A stretch of 50,837 nucleotides of DNA from Bacillota bacterium (GCA_023392515.1 JAEVYX010000051.1:1-50837), one strand, 5' to 3'. Shown: positions 32,004-41,143, counted from the stretch's first letter. Notes: a model not told the origin generated them from the sequence alone. Made by a program: numbers and translations.

Positions 32004-32822
32004 ATGGAATTTGAACTGGTAGGCAAAATCGGCTCCATGGCCCTCATCCGCAAAGAGGACAACGATATTGATTATAACATTTTTTCCAGGCTGGGCAGCG
32101 AGCTTACCCCCGGCATGATCTGGGTAACCTCCGGCGCAACGGAAATAGGCCGGCTGGATTATATGAAGCGAACCGGCCATGAGCTGAACGGAGACCCCGA
32201 GCAGGACAAAACGGATTATGCAGCCCAGGGCCAGGCGATTCTTATGCAGAACTACCGCCAGTTTATCCGCCCGGAGTATAGCGTGCGACAGGTGCTGGTG
32301 GAGCATACCCATTTTAATGACCCGGAAAAGCGGGAGCACATTTTGAAGCTTTTCGTAAGAGCCGCACAGCAGGGAGCCATCCCCATCGTCAATTACAATG
32401 ACCCTGTGAGCGACGAGGAAAACCGCAAGATGGAATTGGCCCACCGCCGGGAAAGCGGCGAAGCCGTTCATGAGTGCGTGGATAATGACGAGACTGCCGC
32501 GGTTATCGCCGGGCTGGTCCGTGCCAAAACGCTTGTATTGCTCACCTCCACCGAAGGCATTTATCAGGACCCGAAGGATCCTTCCACCCTGGTGCGGGAA
32601 GTGATGGGCCATACGGTGGAAGAGGTGACCGCTGCCGTAAGGGCTTTGCAGGCAAACTGCGTGGGCGCCAGCCGCGCCGGAGCCAACGGCGCCCGGGCCA
32701 AGCTGGAGTATGCCCTGGGCCCGGTGAAGAACGGCACTACCGTAATCATCGGCCATGCCAGGCATCATTTGAAGGACTTGTTAAGCGGCGCAGTGCCCTG
32801 CACGCGCATTGGTCTAAAATAG
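32004..32822 (+). CDS. Amino-acid-kinase-fold protein of unknown substrate
   Basis: Protein of 272 residues in the glutamate-5-kinase/aspartokinase/UMP-kinase superfamily. Visible are TSGATEIGRLDYM near residue 43, close to the TSGAxxxG of ProB, and DNDETAAVIAGLVRAKTLVLLTSTEGIY (about 155-182), the phosphoryl-acceptor and nucleotide region. It lacks a PUA domain and a normal N-terminal P-loop-like VVKxGS motif (it reads LVGKIGSMAL). No proA or pyrimidine gene is near. It starts behind GGAGGAATGAAAA. ProB-like, but the substrate is not predictable. Confidence 0.7.
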   Translation: MEFELVGKIGSMALIRKEDNDIDYNIFSRLGSELTPGMIWVTSGATEIGRLDYMKRTGHELNGDPEQDKTDYAAQGQAILMQNYRQFIRPEYSVRQVLVEHTHFNDPEKREHILKLFVRAAQQGAIPIVNYNDPVSDEENRKMELAHRRESGEAVHECVDNDETAAVIAGLVRAKTLVLLTSTEGIYQDPKDPSTLVREVMGHTVEEVTAAVRALQANCVGASRAGANGARAKLEYALGPVKNGTTVIIGHARHHLKDLLSGAVPCTRIGLK

Positions 32823-32837
32823 CTTTTTATAGAAATG

Positions 32838-32887
32838 AGAAACCTGCCTTTTCAAGTGCCGCAGGCACGAAAGGGCAGGTTTCTTTT
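32838..32887. terminator. Bidirectional terminator between the kinase-fold gene and aroK
   Basis: GAAACCTGCC and GGCAGGTTTC flank a smaller hairpin (GTGCC/GGCAC) and end in TTTT on the plus strand. The two genes converge here. Confidence 0.8.
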
Positions 32888-32913
32888 ATGAATATCATGA
32901 TCATTCCGTAAAC

Positions 32914-33432
32914 TTACCCTTTTTCCACGAGCCGAAGAATGAGCTTTTCCAGGTTCATGATGCCGTTCGTATAACCCTGGGAATTATCCAGCACGCCGTC
33001 CGCAATTTCCCGGTACAGGCCGATGCGGGCCTCATACAGGCGTGCCACCTCTTCCTTGCCCTTTTGCATAAGCAACGGCCGCCGCTCCAGCCGAATATCC
33101 GACATTATCTCCTCCAGCGGCCGGTCAATGAGGACAATGAAACCCTGATTGCGAAGGATTTGCCTGTTTTCCTCCCGCATGACCATCCCGCCGCCTGTGG
33201 AAACAATGGCGGGTGGCATATCCACCAAGGACATGAGCAAATTGGTTTCCGCATTGCGGAATGCCTGCTCGCCGGGCCCTTCAAAGATTTGCTGAATGGT
33301 CATTCCTGTTTTTTGTGCGATGGCCGTGTCCGTATCCAAATAAGGCACGCCCAGCCTTCCTGCCAGGCGTTTGCCCAGGCTGCTTTTCCCGCTGCCTGGC
33401 ATCCCAATCAGGAAAACATGGCGGTCAATCAT
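32914..33432 (-). CDS. aroK: Shikimate kinase
   Basis: Phosphorylates shikimate at the 3-position with ATP, fifth step of the chorismate pathway. The 172 residues have Walker A GMPGSGKS near the start, the shikimate-binding DTDTAI, and STGGGMV followed by an Arg-rich lid (RLERRPLL). The ATG 33432 follows GGGGGATAAAGCA and overlaps the chorismate mutase stop (ATGA). Last gene of the mutS2-TCS-aro cluster, just before a convergent terminator. Confidence 0.93.
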   Translation of the reverse strand: MIDRHVFLIGMPGSGKSSLGKRLAGRLGVPYLDTDTAIAQKTGMTIQQIFEGPGEQAFRNAETNLLMSLVDMPPAIVSTGGGMVMREENRQILRNQGFIVLIDRPLEEIMSDIRLERRPLLMQKGKEEVARLYEARIGLYREIADGVLDNSQGYTNGIMNLEKLILRLVEKG

Positions 33433-33710
33433 TGCTTTATCCCCCGATCCTGCTCCTGCTCTTTGCGGCTTAGCCGCATCAATTCCGTAAATAATTCCCG
33501 GCAAGGCTGTGCAAGGGATGCATCCTTGAGCATCTCTGCCCGGCTTTGAAGCACCTGCTCTTCCCTAACCGCATCCAGGATCGGCAAACCCTTTTCCCGT
33601 TTATATGCCGCTACCTGCCGGCTTACCTCCATGCGCCGCTCAAACAGCGCAATGATTTCCCTATCGATCTGATCCAGATCACTGCGCAAATCGCTCAAAT
33701 CCCGTATCAA
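33429..33710 (-). CDS. Chorismate mutase, AroQ class
   Basis: Converts chorismate to prephenate, the branch to Phe and Tyr. The 93-residue all-helical AroQ domain shows LRSDLDQIDREIIALFERRM (catalytic Arg/Lys region) and VAAYKREKGLPILDAVREEQ. The start is TTG 33710, overlapping the kinase-gene stop, with GGAGGA 6 bases upstream that lies in the last codons of the kinase gene. A monofunctional short form, translationally coupled on both sides. Confidence 0.9.
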   Translation of the reverse strand: MIRDLSDLRSDLDQIDREIIALFERRMEVSRQVAAYKREKGLPILDAVREEQVLQSRAEMLKDASLAQPCRELFTELMRLSRKEQEQDRGIKQ

Positions 33711-35203
33711 ACGGCATCCTCCTCTCCCTGTTCCCCTTTTTCCCGCCCGCCCTTTGCACTCGCCTGGCTCAGGGTGAACTGGAAAGCCGCTCCCTGCCTT
33801 GTGGGCAAAAGACGGATGGTTTCCCCATGGGCTTCCAAAATCCTGCGGCAGATGCTAAGCCCCAGTCCCGTTCCTTTGCCAACGGTGTGGGCCTTGTCCG
33901 CCTTATAAAACCGTTCGAAGATATGGGGTTGGTCCTGGGGCAAAATGCCTTCCCCATTATCCGAGACAGTCACCAGCACTTTTTTATCCTCCTGGGTAGT
34001 TTCAATGCGCACCTGACCCCCTTCCGGGGTGAACTTGATGGCATTATCCAGCAGGTTGATCACAACCTGCTCAATGCGGTCGCTATCCCCAAGACAATAG
34101 CACTGCTCCTTGTGAAAGTCAATCTCCATTTCCAAATTCTTCTGGTCGATATCGTTGGCCCTGCGAACCGCCACCCGGCGAATCAGCTCATTGATGTCAA
34201 AGGGCTGCATCACCGGCTTTTGGCTGCTCTGCTCCAGTCGGCTGAGGTTCAGCAGGTCCGCAATCAGCTTGGTGAGGCGTTTTGCCTCGTCCCCCACGAT
34301 CTTCAAATATTTCGGATGCTCCTCCAGGGGGATGGTACCGTCCTGCATGCCCTCCACAAAGCCCTGAATACTGGTCATGGGTGAGCGCAGTTCATGAGAT
34401 ACATTGGCTACAAACTCCCGGCGGGAGTTTTCCGTAGCCTGCAATTGTCCGGCCATGGAATTGAAAGCTGCGGCCAATTCCTGAATTTCGCTTACGCCTG
34501 TGGCCTGGGCCTGGGTTTCAAACCTGCCTTTGGCCATATCCCGGGCTGATTGCGCCATGGCAGCCAGGGGCTTTGTGACCTGCCGGGTAAAGAAATATAC
34601 GCTGACGGCCGCCAGCAGCACAGCGACTCCGGCACCCGCCAGCACCTGCCAGATCAGGTTTTTGTATTCTGCCTCCACCACCTGGGCGCTGGTATGGATA
34701 AGCACCGCCCCCAGCACCATCCCCCGCTGCACCCAGGGCACCGCCACGGTGAACACCGGCCCGCCCAGGCCCGGCACATTGGTGCGCACCTGGATCTCCT
34801 CCCCGGAAAGCACCCGGTATACGGCCTCCACGATCTCCGTTACATTCAGCGTTTGGGCAATGTCCACATTATCCTTGAGGGTGGTGTTGAGGTTGTCCAT
34901 AATATTTCTTTGCCGGTCCACCACCAGAATATAGGCACCAAATTCCTCATACACGTTTTGCGCTTTCCATTGCATGTAAAGTTCCACTGTGGTCTCCAGC
35001 CCCAGATAGCGGTTTAAACTGCTGGACTCCACCTGACCGGCCAGATAGGCAATCTCCCGGGCCTGGCTCTTCAATTCTTCCATGCGGGCGTTGATCCGGT
35101 CATCCCGGATGGCCACATAGGAAAGCATAGCCAAAATGGTGATGAGCACCAGCATCATCCCCAGGAACATGGCAAAGAGCCTTGCAAACATGCTGCGGAA
35201 CAT
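33707..35203 (-). CDS. Sensor histidine kinase with double-membrane-span sensor domain
   Basis: Membrane sensor of about 498 residues. TM1 (about 10-32) precedes an extracytoplasmic domain of about 140 residues, then TM2 (AGAGVAVLLAAVSVYFF), HAMP, HisKA with phospho-accepting His in VSHELRSPMTSIQGF, and HATPase_c with NLLDNAIKFTPEGG, SDNGEGI and GKGTGLGLSI. It belongs to the PhoR/WalK/ResE-like group. ATG 35203 has GGGTGA upstream; a GTG at 35221 overlapping the regulator stop (GTGA) is a fair alternative. The signal is unknown. The operon joins it with chorismate mutase and shikimate kinase. Confidence 0.9.
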   Translation of the reverse strand: MFRSMFARLFAMFLGMMLVLITILAMLSYVAIRDDRINARMEELKSQAREIAYLAGQVESSSLNRYLGLETTVELYMQWKAQNVYEEFGAYILVVDRQRNIMDNLNTTLKDNVDIAQTLNVTEIVEAVYRVLSGEEIQVRTNVPGLGGPVFTVAVPWVQRGMVLGAVLIHTSAQVVEAEYKNLIWQVLAGAGVAVLLAAVSVYFFTRQVTKPLAAMAQSARDMAKGRFETQAQATGVSEIQELAAAFNSMAGQLQATENSRREFVANVSHELRSPMTSIQGFVEGMQDGTIPLEEHPKYLKIVGDEAKRLTKLIADLLNLSRLEQSSQKPVMQPFDINELIRRVAVRRANDIDQKNLEMEIDFHKEQCYCLGDSDRIEQVVINLLDNAIKFTPEGGQVRIETTQEDKKVLVTVSDNGEGILPQDQPHIFERFYKADKAHTVGKGTGLGLSICRRILEAHGETIRLLPTRQGAAFQFTLSQASAKGGREKGEQGEEDAV

Positions 35204-35217
35204 GAACCGTTCACCCG

Positions 35218-35910
35218 TCACTTTACTTCAAACTTGTAGCCTACGCCCCACACAGTGCGAATCTGCCAGCCATGCGCTTCACAGCCGGGCAGCTTTTCCC
35301 GAAGGCGTTTGATGTGCACGTCCACTGTGCGGCTGTCGCCAAAGAAATCAAAGCCCCATACCTGTTCCAGAAGCTGCTCCCTGGTAAAGACCATGTTGGC
35401 ATGGGAGGCCAGAAAGTACAGGACTTCCAGCTCCTTGGGCGGCATTTCCACGGGACTTCCCTGAAAGTGGACTTCATACTGGCTGAGAGAAACCGTCAGC
35501 GCAGGAAAGGATATGACGTCCGTCTTTTCCCCGCCGCCGGGCTGGGTGCGGCGCAGCACCGCCTTGATCCTGGCAATCAGTTCCTTGGGCTCAAAAGGCT
35601 TTGTGAGATAATCGTCGGCGCCCAATTCCAGCCCCAATACCTTATCGAAGGTTTCATCCTTGGCCGTAAGCATAATAATGGGAATATTGCTGGTTTGGCG
35701 TATGGCCCTGCACACCTGCCAGCCGTCCATGCCCGGAAGCATGACATCCAGCAGCACCAGGCTCGGCGGCATACGGCGGAAAGCCGCCAGCCCCTCATCG
35801 CCCCTTGAAGCCAGGGTTACGGTATAGCCTTCCTTTTCCAGATACAATTGCACCAGGTGGCTGATATTCGGGTCATCATCCACCAGAAGAATGACAGGCT
35901 TGTCTTTCAT
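35218..35910 (-). CDS. Response regulator, OmpR/PhoB family
   Basis: Cognate regulator of the kinase, 230 residues. The receiver domain has acidic residues in LLVDDDPN, the phospho-acceptor Asp in LVLLDVMLPGMDGW, and the switch Lys in LTKPFEPKEL. The winged-helix DNA-binding domain ends VWGVGYKFEVK, with SRTVDVHIKRLREKL as recognition segment. The start follows AAAAGGAGGG, 25 bases after the mutS2 stop. Confidence 0.94.
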   Translation of the reverse strand: MKDKPVILLVDDDPNISHLVQLYLEKEGYTVTLASRGDEGLAAFRRMPPSLVLLDVMLPGMDGWQVCRAIRQTSNIPIIMLTAKDETFDKVLGLELGADDYLTKPFEPKELIARIKAVLRRTQPGGGEKTDVISFPALTVSLSQYEVHFQGSPVEMPPKELEVLYFLASHANMVFTREQLLEQVWGFDFFGDSRTVDVHIKRLREKLPGCEAHGWQIRTVWGVGYKFEVK

Positions 35911-35935
35911 GGCACTTTCCCTCCTTTTGTACAGA

Positions 35936-38293
35936 TCACTTCAAGGTTACAACAGTCACACCGCTTTCCCCTTCGCCATAGACGCCCAGACGGAAAGATT
36001 TTACATGGGGATGGCGGCGTAAATGCTGCTGAATGCCGGAGCGCAATACTCCGGTCCCCTTCCCATGAATGATGGATACTTCGCCCAGGGAAGCCAGCAC
36101 CGCTTCGTCCAGATATTGATCCACCAGAGGCAGCGCCTCATCGGTGGCACAGCCGCGCACATCCAGCTCCAGGGGCACAGTGCGCATCGCCGCTCCAGTT
36201 TTGACACCGGCACGGGCAGCCTGCTTTTTGGGCGGCTCTTTTGCAAGGCGAAGCTGACTGATATGGGCTTTGAGTTTCATAATGCCGGCCTGCAGCTGCA
36301 CTTCGCCTTTCGCATCCGGCAGGCTTAGCACCGTACCTTGGGTATTTAAATGCAAAATATCCACCGTATCCCCAAGCCTGAGTTGCTTGGGCGGCTCTGT
36401 TACCCTGAAGGCCGGTGCGGATAGCCCCTCGCTTAAGGAATCGATGCCGTCCTGCATGCGGCGGCGCAGCGCCTGGGCCTGATGCTCGGGGGTTGCAGCC
36501 CCTTCCTTTTTCAGGCGTTTCAGCTCGCTCAAAATGCTTTCCGATTCCCGCCTGGCGTTTTCCATAACCCGCTTGGCATCCTCTTTGGCTTTCTTTAGAT
36601 ACGTTTCCCGCTTTTCCTCCATCTCCCGGTGAAGCCGTTCCGCTTCATCCCGGAGATGTACCGTTTCCTGTCGGGCCTCCTGGGCCAGTTTGCTTTCCTT
36701 CTGGGCAATCTGCCGGTGGTATTCCGCATTGGCAATGACATCCTCAAAGCGGATGGCTTCGTGGCTTAGCAGCTCCTTGGCGCCGGCGATGAGATCATCG
36801 CTCAGGCCCAGCTTACGGGAAATTTCAAAGGCGTTGCTCTTTCCCGGAACGCCGATGGAAAGCCTGTAGGTGGGCCGGAGTGTTTCCACATCAAACTCCA
36901 CGCTGGCGTTTTCAATGCCGGGCGTGCTTAAGGCATAAGCCTTCAGCTCGCTGTAGTGGGTGGTGGCCAGGGTGCGCACCTTGCGCTTGAGAAGAGAGGC
37001 CAGTATGCTCTGGGCCAAAGCGGCGCCCTCGGTAGGATCGGTCCCTGCACCCAGCTCGTCAAACAAAACCAGATCCCGGGGTGTTACACCCCCCATGATG
37101 GTCACAATGTTCGTCATGTGGGAGGAGAAGGTGGACAGACTTTGCTCGATGCTCTGCTCGTCGCCGATATCCGCATACACCTGGGGAAAAACAGACAACT
37201 CCGTGCCCAAATCGGCGGGTACATGAAGTCCCGCCTGCGCCATGAGACAAAATAAACCAACCGTTTTCAGCGTAACGGTTTTGCCGCCGGTATTGGGCCC
37301 GGTAATGACCAGTGTGGTGAATTCCTCCCCCATCCACAGGTCCATGGGCACAACCTTGCCGGGGTCGATGAGGGGATGCCTGCCCCTGATAATGCGGATA
37401 TAACCCCGCTCGTTCATTTTTGGGATGACCGCGCGCATCTCCCGGGAAAGCATCCCTTTTGCAAAGAGAAAATCCAGATAGCTTAAAATGCGAATATTTT
37501 CCTTGATGACACCGGCATAAGGTGCAACCATTGCAGACAAGGCCTGCAGGATTCTTTCAATTTCCTGCTTCTCCTTGGCCACAAGCTGCTTTAGGTCGTT
37601 ATTGATTTCCACCACAGCCATGGGTTCCACAAACACGGTGGCACCGCTGGAGGACTGATCGTGGACCAATCCCGGCACATTCTGCCGGTATTCCTGTTTG
37701 ACAGGCAGTACATACCGGTCGTTGCGCACAGTGATGATAGGGTCTTGCAAATATTTTTGGAAAGTAGGGTTGTGGAGCATGCTGTTAAGCTTCTCCCGAA
37801 CCCGCTCGTTGGCAGCCCGGATGCGGCGGCGGATATCAAACAGTTCGCCGCTGGCCCGGTCGGCAATCTCTTCCTCGCTTAAAATCGCGTCGGTAATCTC
37901 CCGCTCCAATTGCGGTATGATAGTAAGCCCCGAAGCTGTTCTTGTAATGAGCGGGGTATTCTCCCGGTCGGTGACCAATGCGGAGCGGGCTGCGCGTGAC
38001 GCGCGCAGGCATTCGGCAATCAAGAGCAGCGCTCTTGGGGAAAGGGTAGCCCCCTTGTCCGCAAGGGCCAGCCATTGGGAAACATCCTCAAAGGCCGTCA
38101 GCGGGTGGGCGCCAATATATGAGAGTATCACCTGGGCCTCTTCCGTTTCCGCAAGGCTCAGGCTTGCTTCGCCAAGACCAGCAGCGGGAGCAAGGCTCCG
38201 GCACAGTTCTGCCCCCATGGGCGTCAGGGCAAGGCCTGCCAGCCTTTCCCGTATCTTTGTAAACTCCAGTACCCGAAGGGTCCGTTCCGTCAT
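35936..38293 (-). CDS. mutS2: Endonuclease MutS2
   Basis: 785 residues, full length. The MutS-type core has Walker A ITGPNTGGKTVTLKT and the DELGAGTDPTEGAAL Walker B region; a long coiled coil (about 520-620, rich in Lys/Glu/Gln) follows, then a linker and the C-terminal Smr nuclease domain, LDVRGCATDEAL to IIHGKGTGVLR. MutS2 acts on branched DNA or on stalled, collided ribosomes in Firmicutes, not in mismatch repair. The ATG follows GAGGGAATATACC. The gene is separated from the upstream U32 gene by 155 bases with two hairpins. Confidence 0.95.
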   Translation of the reverse strand: MTERTLRVLEFTKIRERLAGLALTPMGAELCRSLAPAAGLGEASLSLAETEEAQVILSYIGAHPLTAFEDVSQWLALADKGATLSPRALLLIAECLRASRAARSALVTDRENTPLITRTASGLTIIPQLEREITDAILSEEEIADRASGELFDIRRRIRAANERVREKLNSMLHNPTFQKYLQDPIITVRNDRYVLPVKQEYRQNVPGLVHDQSSSGATVFVEPMAVVEINNDLKQLVAKEKQEIERILQALSAMVAPYAGVIKENIRILSYLDFLFAKGMLSREMRAVIPKMNERGYIRIIRGRHPLIDPGKVVPMDLWMGEEFTTLVITGPNTGGKTVTLKTVGLFCLMAQAGLHVPADLGTELSVFPQVYADIGDEQSIEQSLSTFSSHMTNIVTIMGGVTPRDLVLFDELGAGTDPTEGAALAQSILASLLKRKVRTLATTHYSELKAYALSTPGIENASVEFDVETLRPTYRLSIGVPGKSNAFEISRKLGLSDDLIAGAKELLSHEAIRFEDVIANAEYHRQIAQKESKLAQEARQETVHLRDEAERLHREMEEKRETYLKKAKEDAKRVMENARRESESILSELKRLKKEGAATPEHQAQALRRRMQDGIDSLSEGLSAPAFRVTEPPKQLRLGDTVDILHLNTQGTVLSLPDAKGEVQLQAGIMKLKAHISQLRLAKEPPKKQAARAGVKTGAAMRTVPLELDVRGCATDEALPLVDQYLDEAVLASLGEVSIIHGKGTGVLRSGIQQHLRRHPHVKSFRLGVYGEGESGVTVVTLK

Positions 38294-38392
38294 GGTATAT
38301 TCCCTCGCTTATGGTAGTCTGTGCGCCTTTTTCAGCCTGATCTAGCTCGGCGCACATGGTGTAAATCAAATAAGCTCTACCCCTATGCAGGG

Positions 38393-38445
38393 ATTTCCAA
38401 GGGATTTATCCCTTGGAAATGGGTCCAGGGGACAGCGTCCCCTGG
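38393..38445. repeat. Tandem perfect hairpins between U32 peptidase gene and mutS2
   Basis: Two inverted repeats lie 4 bases apart: ATTTCCAAGGGA/TCCCTTGGAAAT with loop TTTA (12-bp stem, 38393-38420) and CCAGGGGAC/GTCCCCTGG with loop AGC (9-bp stem, 38425-38445). They start just after the U32 stop on the minus strand and lack a T-run. Similar CCAGGGG-GCCCCTGG elements are dispersed in some clostridial genomes, so this may be a copy of a REP-like repeat that can also stabilise mRNA ends or attenuate read-through into mutS2. The rest of 38294-38448 holds an 8-bp TGTGCGCC/GGCGCACA inverted repeat and the mutS2 ribosome site. Confidence 0.7.
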
Positions 38446-38448
38446 CAG

Positions 38449-40800
38449 TCACTCCACCCCCCGGTGAAAGTGTCCTCCGGTACCCTGGGGAAGGGGATAG
38501 GGCAGAGGTTCAGCCTTGCGCAGCGCCTGAAAGGATGCGGTGATCTCCTGCTGTTCCCGAGGCGTTTCGGTGGTGAAAGCCAGGAGCCAGCTCATGGCAC
38601 GGATTTTATCCGCCTGGTTTGCCAGGTTAAGGGGCAGCGCATTTAAAAGATTCACCAGGCATCCCTCCGGCAGCCGTACCCTTTCCAGGGGAAACCGATA
38701 GCCCATCCGGTCGGTGAAAACCCGGTTTCTCAAGCTTTCTGGCGCACCCTTATCGCAAAGGCGGCACGCCTCATGGCCACTGGTAAGGCCTAGCGCCGTC
38801 CTGGCCGGGCAGTGATTCAAAACCATCAGACGGGTACGGCCGTACACCGGCAGCACAAAGGGCAGATTTCCGGTGCGCAGGTCCTTGATTTCGCCAAAGC
38901 TCAGTTCCGGGGATACCGTCTGCCAGACAATGCCCAACCCGGAAAGTTCCGCCGCCGCCCAGGTATTCAGGATCGGTACACCGTACCCCGCAGCCACCGG
39001 AAGCGTAAACCCGGCGCCCATTTGGCCGATGCTGCCAAGCACCACACCGGCCAGGATGTCACGGTGATCTTGCGCCCAATCCCGAAGGAAAGACAGCGTA
39101 TTGTTTTGGGTCTGTACCGGGAGCACCAGCCAGGAACCCCGGGGAAGAAGCTTTGCAGCCTCATCCAGTGCGCTTTTTTCATAGGATTCCGGGGCATATA
39201 AAAAAGTATTTGCGCCGGCTTCCAGCAGCTTTTGCCCCAATGCCGCATCTGCGCTTTGAACCAGAAGCCCGCCGGGGCATTTCCCTCCGGTTGGCAGAAC
39301 AGGCGGGGTGAGAAGGCGCTGCGTATCATCCCTTTCCCCAAAGGCCGCTATGCGCTTTTCAAGCAGGCTTGCAAGCGCATCCCGGCGCAAGGAGTTCAGG
39401 GTGGATACAGGCAAAAATCCGTTTTCCCCTTCCAAGGAAAAAGAGCGAAGCGAAAAAATGGTATCCCCCGTTTTTTCTATGGCCTTACGGGCAGTTTCAA
39501 CCGTGAGCGGCTTTTGCTGGGCGAGTGCGACTGCTTCGCCTATCGCCTCGGCTTCCACTGCCCCATCTGTCACGGTAAGTTTGGCTGCTTGCCCCGGAAC
39601 AGCCTGCAATACGGCATCTACCGGGATATCCGGCGCCTTCACGGCCAAGGCCTGGGCCATTTGCCGGGCATCGGAAAGGCGTGCCACCTGATCCCCCGGC
39701 CGGGGCCTAAGCTCTTCCCGAAGGCGGATCAGCGCCAAATCCCCTGCCGGGACATCCTTCCCGGAATAGATGGTTTCTTCCTCCTTTGTCCCCCGGAACT
39801 GAAGCGTGTCCCCATCGGACAAGTCCCGAACAACTCTGACCAGTGCGAAACCGGTGCGCAGGCTTTCCACGCTGCCGATGGGTACGCCGCCATGGCCCAC
39901 CCGGCCAGGGTCGATCACCCCGGCATCCTGGGCTCCGCCAGCATACCCCGTCATGAACCCGCCCCGGTGGAATATTTGCTTTAGGGCCAGGTCTTCCTCC
40001 TGATTGGCCGGTTCAAACCGTCCCTCCAGTAAAGCGTCCAAGGCCTTCCGGTAGGCTCCGGTTACAACAGCCACATATTCCGGGCGTTTCAGCCGCCCTT
40101 CAATCTTTAATGCACGAACGCCGGCAGCCTGCAAAAGAGGAAGCTTGTCCCTCAGCTTGAGATCGCGGGGAGAGAGCCAGTTCCCCTTTTGCCCGGCAAA
40201 GTCATAGCACAGCCGGCAGGGCTGGGCACACCGGCCCCGGTTGCCGCTGCGGCCCCCGACCATACTGGAAAAGAGGCATTGCCCGCTGACGGACACGCAC
40301 TGGGCACCATGGATAAACACTTCTGTTTCAATGCCCGTCTGACCGGCCTTACGAATTTCGTTCAGGCTGCATTCCCTGGCCAGCACCACTCGGGAGAACC
40401 CTTCTTTTTTCAAAAAATCCGCACCCACGGCATTGTGAATGCTCATTTGGGTGCTGGCATGGCGATGAAGCCCCGGGAAGCAATCCCTTGCCAAGGCAGC
40501 CACCCCAAGGTCCTGCAGGATTATCGCATCCACCCCTGCCCGGTTTAGAAAGGAAAGCACCTCATAGACCTGGCCCATTTCCTTTTCTTTTACCAAGGTG
40601 TTCACCGTGACATATACCCGCACATGGCGCGCATGGCAAAGCCGAACCGCGGTTTCGAGCCCTTCTCGGTCGAAATTGGCGGCTGTGGCCCGGGCGCCAA
40701 AGGCGGTATAGCCCAGGTAAACAGCATCGGCGCCATGATTCAGCGCCGCTTTGAGGGCTTCCATGCTCCCAGCAGGTGCAAGGAGCTCCATGGGCTGCAA
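38449..40800 (-). CDS. U32 family peptidase/hydroxylase with DUF3656 (RlhA-like)
   Basis: 783 residues. The N-terminal U32 TIM-barrel domain starts MELLAPAGSMEALKAALNHG and contains RHASTQMSIHN and the cysteine signature SGNRGRCAQPCRLCYDF. A DUF3656 domain and a second barrel-like part with CxxC at CRLCDKGAPE follow. The family includes RlhA, which makes 5-hydroxycytidine in 23S rRNA, and YrrO/YhbU-like proteins; rRNA hydroxylation is the best guess, peptidase activity unproven. The TTG at 40800 has AAGGAGG 9 bases upstream; an ATG nine bases later gives the usual MELLAPAG start and is possible. It lies 4 bases after zapA. Confidence 0.88.
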   Translation of the reverse strand: MQPMELLAPAGSMEALKAALNHGADAVYLGYTAFGARATAANFDREGLETAVRLCHARHVRVYVTVNTLVKEKEMGQVYEVLSFLNRAGVDAIILQDLGVAALARDCFPGLHRHASTQMSIHNAVGADFLKKEGFSRVVLARECSLNEIRKAGQTGIETEVFIHGAQCVSVSGQCLFSSMVGGRSGNRGRCAQPCRLCYDFAGQKGNWLSPRDLKLRDKLPLLQAAGVRALKIEGRLKRPEYVAVVTGAYRKALDALLEGRFEPANQEEDLALKQIFHRGGFMTGYAGGAQDAGVIDPGRVGHGGVPIGSVESLRTGFALVRVVRDLSDGDTLQFRGTKEEETIYSGKDVPAGDLALIRLREELRPRPGDQVARLSDARQMAQALAVKAPDIPVDAVLQAVPGQAAKLTVTDGAVEAEAIGEAVALAQQKPLTVETARKAIEKTGDTIFSLRSFSLEGENGFLPVSTLNSLRRDALASLLEKRIAAFGERDDTQRLLTPPVLPTGGKCPGGLLVQSADAALGQKLLEAGANTFLYAPESYEKSALDEAAKLLPRGSWLVLPVQTQNNTLSFLRDWAQDHRDILAGVVLGSIGQMGAGFTLPVAAGYGVPILNTWAAAELSGLGIVWQTVSPELSFGEIKDLRTGNLPFVLPVYGRTRLMVLNHCPARTALGLTSGHEACRLCDKGAPESLRNRVFTDRMGYRFPLERVRLPEGCLVNLLNALPLNLANQADKIRAMSWLLAFTTETPREQQEITASFQALRKAEPLPYPLPQGTGGHFHRGVE

Positions 40801-40804
40801 GGAT

Positions 40805-41086
40805 TTATTCCTCCTTTTGCTTCCGGGCTTCCAACAGCTCTTGCCGTGTGAGCATCAATTCCCGGCGCAGGCGTGTATTCTCATCATGAACCTTTAAAAG
40901 TTCATCACCGATATTCAAGGCGGCAAGCACCGCCACCATATTGGTTGGCAAATGGGTGGATGCCTCGATCTCCTCGATTTTTCTGTCCACAAAGATCCCC
41001 ACCCGGCGCACATGCTCCACCGGATCGCTGGAAACCAGGGTATAATCCTTTCCCGCAACGCGGACAACGGTCTTTTGCTTTTCCAT
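40805..41086 (-). CDS. zapA: Cell division protein ZapA
   Basis: FtsZ-ring-associated protein that bundles FtsZ protofilaments. The 93 residues start MEKQKTVVRVAGKDYTLVSS, with VRRVGIFVDRKIEEI and a C-terminal coiled coil rich in Glu, Arg and Leu. The start at 41086 follows AAAGGGGGATCG; a start 30 bases upstream lacks family similarity. First gene of the zapA-U32 unit. Confidence 0.88.
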   Translation of the reverse strand: MEKQKTVVRVAGKDYTLVSSDPVEHVRRVGIFVDRKIEEIEASTHLPTNMVAVLAALNIGDELLKVHDENTRLRRELMLTRQELLEARKQKEE

Positions 41087-41114
41087 TAGGCGATCCCCCT
41101 TTCCCACATGCAAC

Positions 41115-41143
41115 ATTATATGTCATTTTTTCCATGTAATCAA
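41115..41143 (-). promoter_or_regulatory. Promoter of zapA-U32
   Basis: TTGATT (41138-41143) and TATAAT (41115-41120), spacer 17 bp, minus strand. Confidence 0.75.
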
